This document shows, piece after piece, positions 1 through 5,973 of a stretch of DNA of 5,973 bases. The stretch's first letter is position 1. Every line of letters begins with the position of its first letter. The stretch covers positions 1-5,973 of the forward strand of contig JAQYVS010000260.1 in NCBI GenBank assembly GCA_030145365.1. The letters run 5' to 3'. The translations under genes were made by a program, and so were the position numbers. The notes below the pieces were generated by a model. It was not told the DNA's origin. It worked only from the letters and a program-made list of their open reading frames with translations, and did no database searches. The DNA comes from Desulfofustis sp. (GTDB taxonomy: Bacteria > Desulfobacterota > Desulfobulbia > Desulfobulbales > Desulfocapsaceae).

Positions 1-1
1 A

Positions 2-28
2 GGGAGGAGCAAGGGAGTTACCCCTCCC
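2..28. repeat. G/C-rich inverted repeat at the left edge
   Basis: GGGAGG at 2-7 is the exact reverse complement of CCTCCC at 23-28. A competing inner stem pairs GGGAG (13-17) with CTCCC (24-28). Read on the minus strand it gives GGGAGGGGTAACTCCC, a hairpin in an otherwise AT-rich region. It could be the distal part of a structured RNA or mobile element cut by the window edge. A weak resemblance to group II intron domain VI is discussed in the findings. No T-run follows on either strand inside the window, so I do not call it a terminator. Confidence 0.5.
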
Positions 29-411
29 GAACGCTAGAAAGAAACGGTCGATATGGCAGTATCTAAGTCTTCTAGCTAAACTGAATTGTAATATTTATAT
101 TTAGACCTAGTTCAATCAATACAATCTATACGCAAAGCCGATACATAAACTTCATAAAAAAACCACTTGGACTATCCACTCTAGCAAAGGCAGCCGGATG
201 TAACTACCTTGCATCGAGAACTGAAAAAATGAGACCCCTTTTCCCCTGCGATCACACTTGTTAAGTTGTAGAAATTTTACACTCCTCCATGCAGATACAC
301 AATCGGTTAATCCCCTAGAGCAAACTAGGTAAAAACACCTATAATTCAATATTATTGTTTAAATAATAAATAGTTAAAACCCATAACATTCTTTACGCTG
401 TGGCTAATAGA

Positions 412-423
412 TGAAAATTTTCA
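412..423. repeat. Perfect 12-bp palindrome
   Basis: TGAAAATTTTCA reads the same on both strands. It could be a dimeric regulator site, but no promoter or gene start lies next to it in the window, so no function is assigned. Confidence 0.4.
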
Positions 424-450
424 CACTACGGAGAAACACACCCTGATTGA

Positions 451-478
451 GCAAATTGTGCAGGCACACGCGATTTGC
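451..478. repeat. Hairpin-forming inverted repeat, possible mRNA 3' end structure
   Basis: The left arm GCAAATTGTGC (451-461) pairs with GCACA (464-468) plus ATTTGC (473-478), leaving a four-base CGCG bulge at 469-472. The two bases between the arms are too few for a loop, so the innermost pairs would open. It lies about 55 bases past the dppF stop and could stabilise or define the 3' end of the dpp transcript. No T-run follows on the minus strand, so it does not meet the criteria for an intrinsic terminator. Confidence 0.35.
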
Positions 479-531
479 GCAGACACTATTGCAATAAAAG
501 GAAAATTCAGCAGCAAATGCCAATAGATGAA

Positions 532-1500
532 TCAATCGATTGGATTATGGCAGGCAACTTCCGTTTCATCGAGTGTCCTTATTTCGGGAAACACTTTAAG
601 ACACTTCTCAGTTACCTCTGAGCAGCGTGGGTTGAAAAAACAACCGGGAGGAGGATCTATGGGTGATGGCAGTTCCCCATGCAGAACGATCCGTTGTTTC
701 TCCCTGAGGGGATCAGCAATCGGGGTTGCGGACAACAGCGCCCTGGTATAAGGGTGCCTCGGATGGTTAAAAATAGTATCACAGCTCCCTTTCTCAATAA
801 CCATACCGAGATACATTACCATGATCTCGTCGGCAATATGCTTTACCACTGAAAGGTCGTGACTGATAAACAAATAGGCCAGGTCAAGTCGCTGCTGCAG
901 GTCTGCCAGAAGATTAAGAATCTGGGCCTGAATCGAGACATCAAGGGCTGAAACCGGCTCATCGAGTACCAGGATCTCCGGATTGAGCATCAGAGCCCTC
1001 GCCACTGCAATTCGCTGACGCTGTCCACCTGAAAACATGTGGGGATAGCGGTCATACAGCTCCGGCCGAAGCCCGACGAAATCCATCAGTTCCATCGCTG
1101 CCTTGCGCCGCTCATTTTTGGTCATTGTCGTGTTCACCAGCAGCGGTTCTTCAAGGGCATGGCCTATTTTTTGTCTTGGGTTTAGTGATCCGTAAGGGTC
1201 CTGGAATACAATCTGAACTTTGGATTTGAGTTTTCTTCTGGTAGCCCGATCGGAGGCGACGATGTCAATATCTCTTATCTTCAAGGCGCCGGATGTCGGT
1301 GGTTCAATCATCGTAACCAGGCGGGCCAGAGTTGATTTACCGCAGCCGGACTCACCTACTACCGCCAGGGTTTTGCCTTTTTCCAGAGTGAAGCTAGCGC
1401 CGTTCAAGGCTTTCAACACCGCCTTGGCTTTAAAGGTACCTCGACTGACCTCGTAAAACCGTTTCAGATCACTGGCTTGCAGAATCGTTTCACCGCTCAT
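532..1500 (-). CDS. dppF: Dipeptide ABC transporter ATP-binding subunit DppF
   Basis: This 322-residue cytoplasmic ATPase pairs with DppD to power dipeptide import through DppBC. All ABC nucleotide-binding motifs are present: Walker A GESGCGKST (49-57), Q-loop Q100, signature FSGGQ (156-160), Walker B ILVLDEP (176-182), D-loop SALD (184-187) and switch histidine H214. The C-terminal oligopeptide-transporter extension has HPRHPYTRALL near residue 246 and cysteines C287, C293, C300 and C317, spaced like the iron-sulfur ligands reported for Dpp/Opp ATPases. Length and sequence follow E. coli DppF (about 334 residues) closely from recall, including GELPSP and PPPGC. The ATG overlaps the dppD stop as ATGA, and GAGGAG lies 8 bases upstream, which supports this start. 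It is the last gene of the operon. Within the family it could be named OppF by some pipelines, but the neighbours and the DppF-like sequence favour Dpp. Confidence 0.95.
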   Translation of the reverse strand: MSGETILQASDLKRFYEVSRGTFKAKAVLKALNGASFTLEKGKTLAVVGESGCGKSTLARLVTMIEPPTSGALKIRDIDIVASDRATRRKLKSKVQIVFQDPYGSLNPRQKIGHALEEPLLVNTTMTKNERRKAAMELMDFVGLRPELYDRYPHMFSGGQRQRIAVARALMLNPEILVLDEPVSALDVSIQAQILNLLADLQQRLDLAYLFISHDLSVVKHIADEIMVMYLGMVIEKGSCDTIFNHPRHPYTRALLSATPIADPLREKQRIVLHGELPSPIDPPPGCFFNPRCSEVTEKCLKVFPEIRTLDETEVACHNPID

Positions 1501-2498
1501 GATTGATTCTCCTCAGTGCCTGGATGATTCCTCGGTTTTCCCTGATCAAGCGGATAATGACAGAGTGCGTACCCATGTCTGGCGTCTGCTTTTTCCGGTT
1601 CCTTACTCCTGCACAGATCAGTAACAAAGCCACAGCGTGGCGAAAACAAACAACCTTTTGGGCGATCAAACTGTCCCGGAACAACTCCAGCAATGGAGGG
1701 TAGAAGCTTACTTTCTGCCCGCTCAGGTAAAGCCGCAAGCAAAGCTGAAGTATATGGATGGTGCGGATTCGAGAATAGTCCCTTGATATCCTGCTGTTCA
1801 ACCTGTTGTCCAGCGTATTTCACCACAACCCGTTCAGCCGTCTCCGCCACAACCCCCATGTCGTGAGTAATCAGAACCAGAGCCATGTTTGTTTCGTCCT
1901 GGAGCTTTAAAAGCAGATCCAGGATCTGGGCCTGAATCGTTACATCAAGTGCTGTAGTCGGTTCATCGGCAATCAGCAACCGGGGATTGCAGGCAATGGC
2001 CATGGCGATCATCACCCGCTGGGACATGCCACCTGAAAGTTGATGCGGAAATGCAGACAATCTCTTAACCGGCTCAGGAATACCAACAAGATTAAGGAGA
2101 TCAAGGGATCGCTCTCTACGTTCTTTACGATCCATCCGTAAATGGGTCTTCAGCGCTTCCCCAAGTTGAAAGCCAACGGTAAAGCAAGGATTCAAACTGG
2201 TCATCGGTTCCTGAAAGATCATTGAGATCTCCTTGCCGATGATGCTCCTCCGCTCTCTATTATCCATTTTCAAGAGATCTTTTCCGTCAAACACCAGGCG
2301 ATCTGCTGTTACCTTGGCAGTCCACGGCAGAAGCCCCATCAGAGCCAACATGGAAACTGATTTGCCAGAACCGGATTCTCCGACAATCGACACCACTTCA
2401 CCGGCATTCAAGTCAAGTGAGACCCGATCTACTGCGGTAAAAAGACCTCCGGCAGTCTGGAAAGCAACGGTGAGATTTTTTATTTCAAGCAAGGACAT
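1497..2498 (-). CDS. dppD: Dipeptide ABC transporter ATP-binding subunit DppD
   Basis: This 333-residue cytoplasmic ATPase is the partner of DppF. Motifs in order: Walker A GESGSGKSV (40-48), Q-loop Q96 in FQEPMTSLNP, signature LSGGMSQR (154-161), Walker B LLIADEP (174-180), D-loop TALD (182-185) and switch histidine H212. The C-terminal extension has PHHPYTSALL (from 245), VVPGQFDRP and cysteines C283, C289, C296 and C313, a four-cysteine pattern parallel to that of DppF. Sequence matches E. coli DppD over its whole length from recall. Residue 227 is Lys where E. coli has Met in the MYAG strand, a small oddity. The start is 9 bases after the dppC stop. No purine-rich ribosome binding site precedes it, so translation probably depends on ribosomes finishing dppC. 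The start is supported by alignment of MSLLEIKNL with the family N terminus (E. coli MALLNVDKL). Confidence 0.95.
   Translation of the reverse strand: MSLLEIKNLTVAFQTAGGLFTAVDRVSLDLNAGEVVSIVGESGSGKSVSMLALMGLLPWTAKVTADRLVFDGKDLLKMDNRERRSIIGKEISMIFQEPMTSLNPCFTVGFQLGEALKTHLRMDRKERRERSLDLLNLVGIPEPVKRLSAFPHQLSGGMSQRVMIAMAIACNPRLLIADEPTTALDVTIQAQILDLLLKLQDETNMALVLITHDMGVVAETAERVVVKYAGQQVEQQDIKGLFSNPHHPYTSALLAALPERAESKLLPSIAGVVPGQFDRPKGCLFSPRCGFVTDLCRSKEPEKADARHGYALCHYPLDQGKPRNHPGTEENQS
1509..1514 (-). promoter_or_regulatory. Ribosome binding site of dppF inside dppD
   Basis: GAGGAG on the minus strand sits 8 bases before the dppF ATG and is made of the two consecutive Glu codons near the end of dppD. 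Together with the ATGA stop/start overlap it fixes the dppF start and implies coupled translation of the two ATPases, which would help give equal amounts of the heterodimer partners. Confidence 0.8.
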
Positions 2499-2507
2499 AG
2501 TCTGTTA

Positions 2508-3425
2508 TCAGGACCGTTTTAATTTCGGATCCAAGGCATCACGCAGGCCGTCACCCATCAAGTTGATGGCCAGTACCGTAAGCAAAATTGCAAGGCCGGG
2601 CAGGGTAACGACCCACCAGGCGCGTAAAATAAATTCCCTGGCCTCTGCCAGCATGGTTCCCCATTCGGGTGTCGGAGGCTGCGCCCCCATACCGAGAAAT
2701 CCAAGAGCGGCGGCGTCAAGAATGGCTGTTGAGAAACTCAGAGCCGCCTGAACAATAAGCGGAGCCATACAATTGGGCAAAATAGTTACGAACATCAGGC
2801 GCAACCTACGGACTCCGATTACCCGCGCTGCGGTGACATAATCCTTATTCATCTCTCCCATGACTGCTGCACGGGTCAAGCGCACGTAATGGGGCTGCTG
2901 TACTATGGCAATGGCGATCATCGCATTGGTGAGACTCGGCCCAAGTATGGCAACCAGTACCAGAGCCAGCAGAAGACTCGGAAAAGAAAGAATGATATCC
3001 ATCAAGCGCATGATAATCGTATCAACACGGCCTCTGAAAAAGCCGGCAGCCAGTCCAAGAATTACTCCAACAATCAAAGCCCCGGAAACGACGATGCAAC
3101 CGATGAACAATGAGAATCGAGCACCGTGGATTAAACGCGAAAGGATATCACGACCAACCGCATCGGTCCCTAGGGGAAAGGTCAGCGATCCGCCTTCCTG
3201 CCAGAACGGGGGTTGTAAAAAGGCATCCCGATACTGCTGGTTGGGAAGATGAGGAGCAATAAAGTCGGCAAATACTGCAATAATGATAATGGTTACAAAA
3301 AAGACAAGACCAATCACCGCTCCCCGATTCTCGCTGAAATAAGCCCAAAACTCCTTGAGCAGAGCTATTCTGCCAGTCTGTCTGGTATCAATTTCAAGTT
3401 CCGGATCGTATGCTGCTTCCGACAT
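2508..3425 (-). CDS. dppC: Dipeptide ABC transporter permease DppC
   Basis: This 305-residue inner-membrane permease forms the translocation channel with DppB. Hydrophobic segments lie near residues 36-57, 104-128, 143-165, 222-246 and 272-292, with a further less clear one around 165-178. A cytoplasmic N-terminal region rich in acidic residues precedes the first. The EAA loop that docks on the ATPases spans about 191-219 (EMNKDYVTAARVIG, ending ILPN). The periplasmic segment with PPFWQEGG and LGTDAVGRDILSRL (85-98) is typical of the DppC/OppC branch. The C terminus, from GFLGMGAQPPTPEWG to GLRDALDPKL, is nearly identical to E. coli DppC from recall. The ATG lies 2 bases after the dppB stop, with GGAG 5 bases upstream. 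A 9-base gap leads to dppD. The intact reading frame and full family length argue for a functional gene. Confidence 0.95.
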   Translation of the reverse strand: MSEAAYDPELEIDTRQTGRIALLKEFWAYFSENRGAVIGLVFFVTIIIIAVFADFIAPHLPNQQYRDAFLQPPFWQEGGSLTFPLGTDAVGRDILSRLIHGARFSLFIGCIVVSGALIVGVILGLAAGFFRGRVDTIIMRLMDIILSFPSLLLALVLVAILGPSLTNAMIAIAIVQQPHYVRLTRAAVMGEMNKDYVTAARVIGVRRLRLMFVTILPNCMAPLIVQAALSFSTAILDAAALGFLGMGAQPPTPEWGTMLAEAREFILRAWWVVTLPGLAILLTVLAINLMGDGLRDALDPKLKRS

Positions 3426-3427
3426 AG

Positions 3428-4438
3428 TTACTCCGTATGCCTGATTCGAGGGTTGATTAACCCATAGAGCAGATCAACCAGAAGATTAACAACCATAATT
3501 ATTACCGCAATCATCAGTAACCCGCCCTGGACTGAGGTGTAATCCCGTCTAAAAATGGAATCCACCATCCACTTGCCGATACCAGGCCAGGAAAAGATGG
3601 TCTCGGTAAGAATAGCTCCGGCAAACAGAACTCCAACCTGTAAACCGATAACGGTAATAACCGGAATCAATGCATTACGAAGCGCATGCAAACCGATTAC
3701 CCGAGAAGGGGGCAATCCTTTGGCCCGGGCAGTCCTAATGTAATCTTCGCCAAGCACTTCAAGCATCGCCGAGCGGGTCTGCCGGGCAATCACCGCAAGG
3801 GGGATTGTTCCCAGCACAATTGACGGTAAAATCAAATGTTTCAGGGCTGACCCAAAGGCTCCTTCCTGTCCGGAAAGCAGACTGTCGATGAGCATGAAGC
3901 CGGTTACCGGCTCAAAAAAGTACATCAGCGAAATTCGGCCGGAAACAGGAGTCCACCCCAAAATCCCGGAAAAGAAAACAATCAACAGCAGGCCCAACCA
4001 GAATATCGGCATCGAATATCCGGTTAAGGCTGCAGCCATGACCGTGTGATCAAACGGGGAACCACGTTTCACCGCTGCAAGCATACCCACTGGCAAGCCA
4101 ATCATTACAGCCAGAATCATTGCAAAGATCGACAGTTCAACGGTTGCTGGAAACAGGGTCATGAATTCTTCAAATACAGGTTGTTTAGTGACTATAGAGG
4201 TACCGAAATCGCCATGGAGAAGATCGTTGAGATAGTGACCGTATTGAACGATAATCGGTTTATCAAAACCGAATTCCGCCATCACCCGGGCATGGCGTTC
4301 CTCTGTCATCCCCCGTTCACCGGCCATCAGCAGGGCTGGATCACCGGGCAGCAACCTGATAAAGGTGAAGGCAATCAGGGTCACACCTATAAACGTCGGA
4401 ATGATAACTCCTATTTTTTTCAGAATAAAGGTCAGCAT
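3428..4438 (-). CDS. dppB: Dipeptide ABC transporter permease DppB
   Basis: This 336-residue inner-membrane permease pairs with DppC. The N-terminal membrane segment (about 9-29) leads into the family hallmark LLPGDPALLMAGERG (29-43) and a large periplasmic region. Further hydrophobic segments lie near 100-122, 133-160, 202-218, 257-280 and 304-327. The EAA loop that contacts the ATPases runs about 227-259 (EVLGEDYIRTARAKGL, then ALRNALIP). Length and sequence follow E. coli DppB (339 residues) closely from recall, including LTGYSMPIFW and the end LINPRIRH. The start is fixed by the N terminus MLTFILKKIG, matching E. coli MLQFILRRLG, and by an in-frame TAA directly before the ATG. No Shine-Dalgarno-like sequence precedes it (CACCCCCTGTAA). 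It is the first gene after the probable attenuator following dppA, and 2 bases separate its stop from dppC. Confidence 0.96.
   Translation of the reverse strand: MLTFILKKIGVIIPTFIGVTLIAFTFIRLLPGDPALLMAGERGMTEERHARVMAEFGFDKPIIVQYGHYLNDLLHGDFGTSIVTKQPVFEEFMTLFPATVELSIFAMILAVMIGLPVGMLAAVKRGSPFDHTVMAAALTGYSMPIFWLGLLLIVFFSGILGWTPVSGRISLMYFFEPVTGFMLIDSLLSGQEGAFGSALKHLILPSIVLGTIPLAVIARQTRSAMLEVLGEDYIRTARAKGLPPSRVIGLHALRNALIPVITVIGLQVGVLFAGAILTETIFSWPGIGKWMVDSIFRRDYTSVQGGLLMIAVIIMVVNLLVDLLYGLINPRIRHTE
3431..3434 (-). promoter_or_regulatory. Ribosome binding site of dppC inside the end of dppB
   Basis: GGAG on the minus strand lies within the last two sense codons of dppB (ACG GAG) and 5 bases before the dppC ATG. 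The dppB stop TAA falls between the site and the start codon, so ribosomes ending dppB are placed to restart on dppC. Confidence 0.7.
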
Positions 4439-4500
4439 TTACAGGGGGTGTTGAGTTGAGATGACGTTCAAGAAATTTGTTGCTTCGCGGATCGATTGGA

Positions 4501-4534
4501 ACAAAAGGCCGGACATCAGCGCCCGGCCTTTTGT
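4501..4534 (-). terminator. Intrinsic terminator-like hairpin between dppA and dppB
   Basis: ACAAAAGGCCGG (4501-4512) and CCGGCCTTTTGT (4523-4534) form a perfect 12-bp stem with a 10-base loop. Read on the minus strand, the G/C-rich core is followed by TTTTGTT, a short T-rich tract typical of an intrinsic terminator of partial strength. It starts 13 bases after the dppA stop codon and ends 62 bases before dppB. Because dppBCDF have no obvious promoter of their own here, partial read-through is the likely purpose, giving more DppA than membrane complex. A stem blocking 3'-to-5' decay of dppA mRNA after processing would have the same effect. The stem is symmetric, so it could also act on plus-strand transcripts. 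Confidence 0.8.
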
Positions 4535-4547
4535 CAATAGCCAGAGA

Positions 4548-5973
4548 CTATTTCAGATCAACACCATAGAAGATATGGCCGCCGAAAGGATCGATTTTGA
4601 AATCAACCACTTCCTTACGCAACGGTTTAAAAACAATTGAATGGGCGATCGTTGCCCATGGAGCCTGCTCTTTAAAGACAACCTGAGCCTGTTCGTAAAG
4701 CTTGGTTCGCTCTTTGGGATCAGATACAATTTTTGCCTTCTGGATCAAATCTTCAAAAGGTTCGTAACACCAGTTGGCACGGTTTGAACCGCCAACAGCG
4801 TCACAGCCGAGAAGTACCGCCAGGAAGTTGTCCGGGTCGCCATTGTCTCCGGTCCAGCCGAGCAGTACGGCACCATCGCGATTTTTATCTTTTGATCGAT
4901 CAAGATATTCACCCCACTCGTAGGAAACGATTTCAGCCTCAACACCGACCGCAGCAAAATCAGCCTGAATCAGTTCTGCCATACGACGGGCATTCGGGTT
5001 ATACGGACGCTGTACCGGCATCGCCCAGACTTTCATCTTCAGCCCTGCGGCTCCTTCAGCCTCAAGCATTGCCTTGGATGCTTCTGGATCATAGGGATCA
5101 TCGACAACCGCGTCATTATAGGACCAGATAGTCGGCGGGATCGGGTTCTTGGCAGCTTTACCGGATCCCTGAAAAACCGCATCAAGGATAGCTTCTTTGT
5201 TGATCGCCATATTCAGCGCTTTGCGAACCTTGGGGTTGTCAAACGGTGCAACAGCAGTGTTATAGGCTAGATAGCCAACGTTCAGTCCTTCCTGCTGCAT
5301 CAGGTTGACATCCGGGTCCTTGGACATCGCTTCCAGATCTGCCGGATTCGGATACGGCATTACATGACACTCACCTGCTTTTAGTTTCTGATAGCGAACT
5401 GAGGCATCCGGAGTAATCGCAAATACAAGATCATCGATGGCTGCTTTGCCCGCCCAATATTCGGGATGGGCTTTATAACGAATTACTGCATCCTTCTGGT
5501 ACGCAACCAGCTGGAACGGTCCGGTACCGACCGGTTTCTGGTCGATGGCTGCCGGGATGCCGGCTGTCATCATCTTATCGGCATACTCTTTAGAGAAAAT
5601 TGAGGCAAAATCCATTCCCAGGTTGGCAATCATCGGAGCCTCGGGACGATTGAGCACAAATTTGACGGTATACTCATCAACTGCAACCACATCTTTGAGC
5701 AGCGATGGCATGGACATGCCTTCGAAATATTCGTATTCAACCCCACTGGTGACGCTGTGGAATGGATGTTCCTTGTCAAGCTGGCGCTTAAAAGAAAAAA
5801 CCACATCATCAGCATTAAAATCGCGGGTTGGAGTGAATTCCTTGGTGGTATGAAACTTAACGCCTTTTCTCAGGTGAAAGGTGTACTCAAGACCATCGTC
5901 TGAAACATCCCACTTCTCGGCAAGTGCCGGACCTATTTCAGTTGTACCACGCTCAAACTCCACGAGTCGGTTG
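4548..5973 (-). CDS. dppA: Periplasmic dipeptide-binding protein DppA, 5' end outside window
   Basis: The 474 residues visible are the C-terminal part of a family 5 extracellular solute-binding protein that captures dipeptides for DppBCDF. The frame is open to the right edge, and its first codons read NRLVEFERGTTEI, matching an internal part of E. coli DppA near residue 62. The signal peptide and about 60 residues are therefore missing. The GTG at 5963 is an internal Val codon, not a start. Counting from the first visible residue, R322 (in VQRPYNP) and D376 (in WTGDNGDPDN) align with E. coli mature R355 and D408, which bind the peptide C and N termini. C390 and C402 match a known disulfide pair, and C202 matches half of another whose partner would lie outside the window. 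The stop is TAG, followed by a hairpin. Close relatives bind other peptides or haem, but the conserved pocket favours dipeptides. Confidence 0.95.
   Translation of the reverse strand, partial: NRLVEFERGTTEIGPALAEKWDVSDDGLEYTFHLRKGVKFHTTKEFTPTRDFNADDVVFSFKRQLDKEHPFHSVTSGVEYEYFEGMSMPSLLKDVVAVDEYTVKFVLNRPEAPMIANLGMDFASIFSKEYADKMMTAGIPAAIDQKPVGTGPFQLVAYQKDAVIRYKAHPEYWAGKAAIDDLVFAITPDASVRYQKLKAGECHVMPYPNPADLEAMSKDPDVNLMQQEGLNVGYLAYNTAVAPFDNPKVRKALNMAINKEAILDAVFQGSGKAAKNPIPPTIWSYNDAVVDDPYDPEASKAMLEAEGAAGLKMKVWAMPVQRPYNPNARRMAELIQADFAAVGVEAEIVSYEWGEYLDRSKDKNRDGAVLLGWTGDNGDPDNFLAVLLGCDAVGGSNRANWCYEPFEDLIQKAKIVSDPKERTKLYEQAQVVFKEQAPWATIAHSIVFKPLRKEVVDFKIDPFGGHIFYGVDLK

Larger units (their letters stand above)
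1..531. other. AT-rich non-coding region downstream of dppF
   Basis: This 531-base stretch follows the dppF stop codon and is visibly richer in A and T than the genes to its right. The only sizeable reading frame, minus strand 349-152 (65 codons), has no recognisable domain and a cysteine- and aromatic-rich composition typical of chance translation, and I see no convincing ribosome binding site at its start. The region holds a G/C-rich inverted repeat at the left edge, several short palindromes between 403 and 531, and A/T runs around 341-376. I see no tRNA, rRNA or clear intrinsic terminator for the dpp operon. Whether the next gene to the left is convergent or co-directional cannot be told. 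Confidence 0.7.
403..531. repeat. Imperfect 13-bp direct repeat flanking a palindrome-rich segment
   Basis: GCTAATAGATGAA at 403-415 recurs as GCCAATAGATGAA at 519-531 with a single mismatch. The right copy ends on the base directly next to the dppF stop codon. The enclosed roughly 100 bases contain the hairpin at 451-478 and the palindrome TATTGCAATA at 487-496. The palindrome at 412-423 overlaps the left copy. The arrangement could be the remnant of a small insertion with duplicated ends, or coincidence in AT-rich DNA. Confidence 0.4.

Noticed and set aside
156..185. Run of seven T on the minus strand as an intrinsic terminator
   Set aside because: The only stem before it is a four-base TGGA/TCCA pairing separated from the T-run by several bases, too weak to call.
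152..349. 65-codon minus-strand reading frame downstream of dppF
   Set aside because: No recognisable motif, no convincing ribosome binding site, and composition as expected from chance. It lies in AT-rich non-coding DNA.
2233..2751. 172-codon plus-strand reading frame spanning the dppC-dppD junction
   Set aside because: It is antisense to two well-supported genes, with Arg/Ser/Pro-rich composition typical of a reverse-frame shadow. The same holds for the other plus-strand frames inside the operon.
4046..4459. 137-codon plus-strand frame antisense to dppB that ends in the dppA-dppB gap
   Set aside because: Its His/Gln/Lys-rich, domain-free product mirrors the dppB codons, and no family is recognised.
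4476..4505. Antiterminator pairing between TTTGTT and AACAAA overlapping the foot of the dppA-dppB hairpin
   Set aside because: The six pairs are nearly all A-T and could not compete with a G/C-rich 12-bp stem, and no riboswitch or leader-peptide feature accompanies them.
4509..4537. TTGACA on the minus strand just after dppA as a -35 element for dppBCDF
   Set aside because: It overlaps the terminator stem, and the hexamer 17 bases further on is GTCCGG, which is not a -10 element.
5961..5963. GTG at 5963 as the start of a shorter DppA
   Set aside because: The frame stays open to the window edge, and the upstream codons N-R-L match the internal sequence of E. coli DppA, so the gene simply continues outside the window.

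Overview
The window carries one complete biological unit on the minus strand: a dipeptide ABC-transporter operon in the order dppA (5' end cut by the right edge), dppB, dppC, dppD, dppF. Gene order, protein lengths and long stretches of sequence match, from memory, the Escherichia coli dppABCDF operon. Nothing here is a new system; it is a well-preserved transporter with some interesting regulatory detail. The host is a Gram-negative-type bacterium, most likely a proteobacterium or a relative such as a Desulfobacterota member. This rests on the periplasmic binding-protein type and the closeness to E. coli Dpp, and the window alone does not fix the lineage.

Layout from right to left, in the direction of transcription. 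Positions 5973-4548 encode the periplasmic dipeptide-binding protein DppA, lacking about the first 60 residues. A 109-base gap (4547-4439) holds a perfect 12-bp hairpin followed by a short T-rich tract, a probable attenuating terminator. Then come dppB (4438-3428) and dppC (3425-2508), the two membrane permeases, and dppD (2498-1497) and dppF (1500-532), the two ATPases. Gaps within dppBCDF are 2 bases, 9 bases and a 4-base ATGA overlap, so these four genes are almost certainly co-transcribed and partly translationally coupled.

How the parts work together: DppA captures dipeptides in the periplasm and delivers them to the DppB-DppC channel, and ATP hydrolysis by the DppD-DppF heterodimer drives import. 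DppA keeps the residues that in E. coli contact the dipeptide termini. Both ATPases keep complete nucleotide-binding motifs and a four-cysteine C-terminal motif of the kind that holds an iron-sulfur cluster. The hairpin after dppA would lower transcription of the membrane complex relative to the binding protein.

Positions 1-531, downstream of dppF, are AT-rich and hold no gene I can support. They contain several palindromes, a 13-bp imperfect direct repeat, and at the extreme left edge a G/C-rich hairpin that faintly resembles the 3' end of a group II intron read on the minus strand. No tRNA, rRNA, CRISPR array or complete mobile element was seen.
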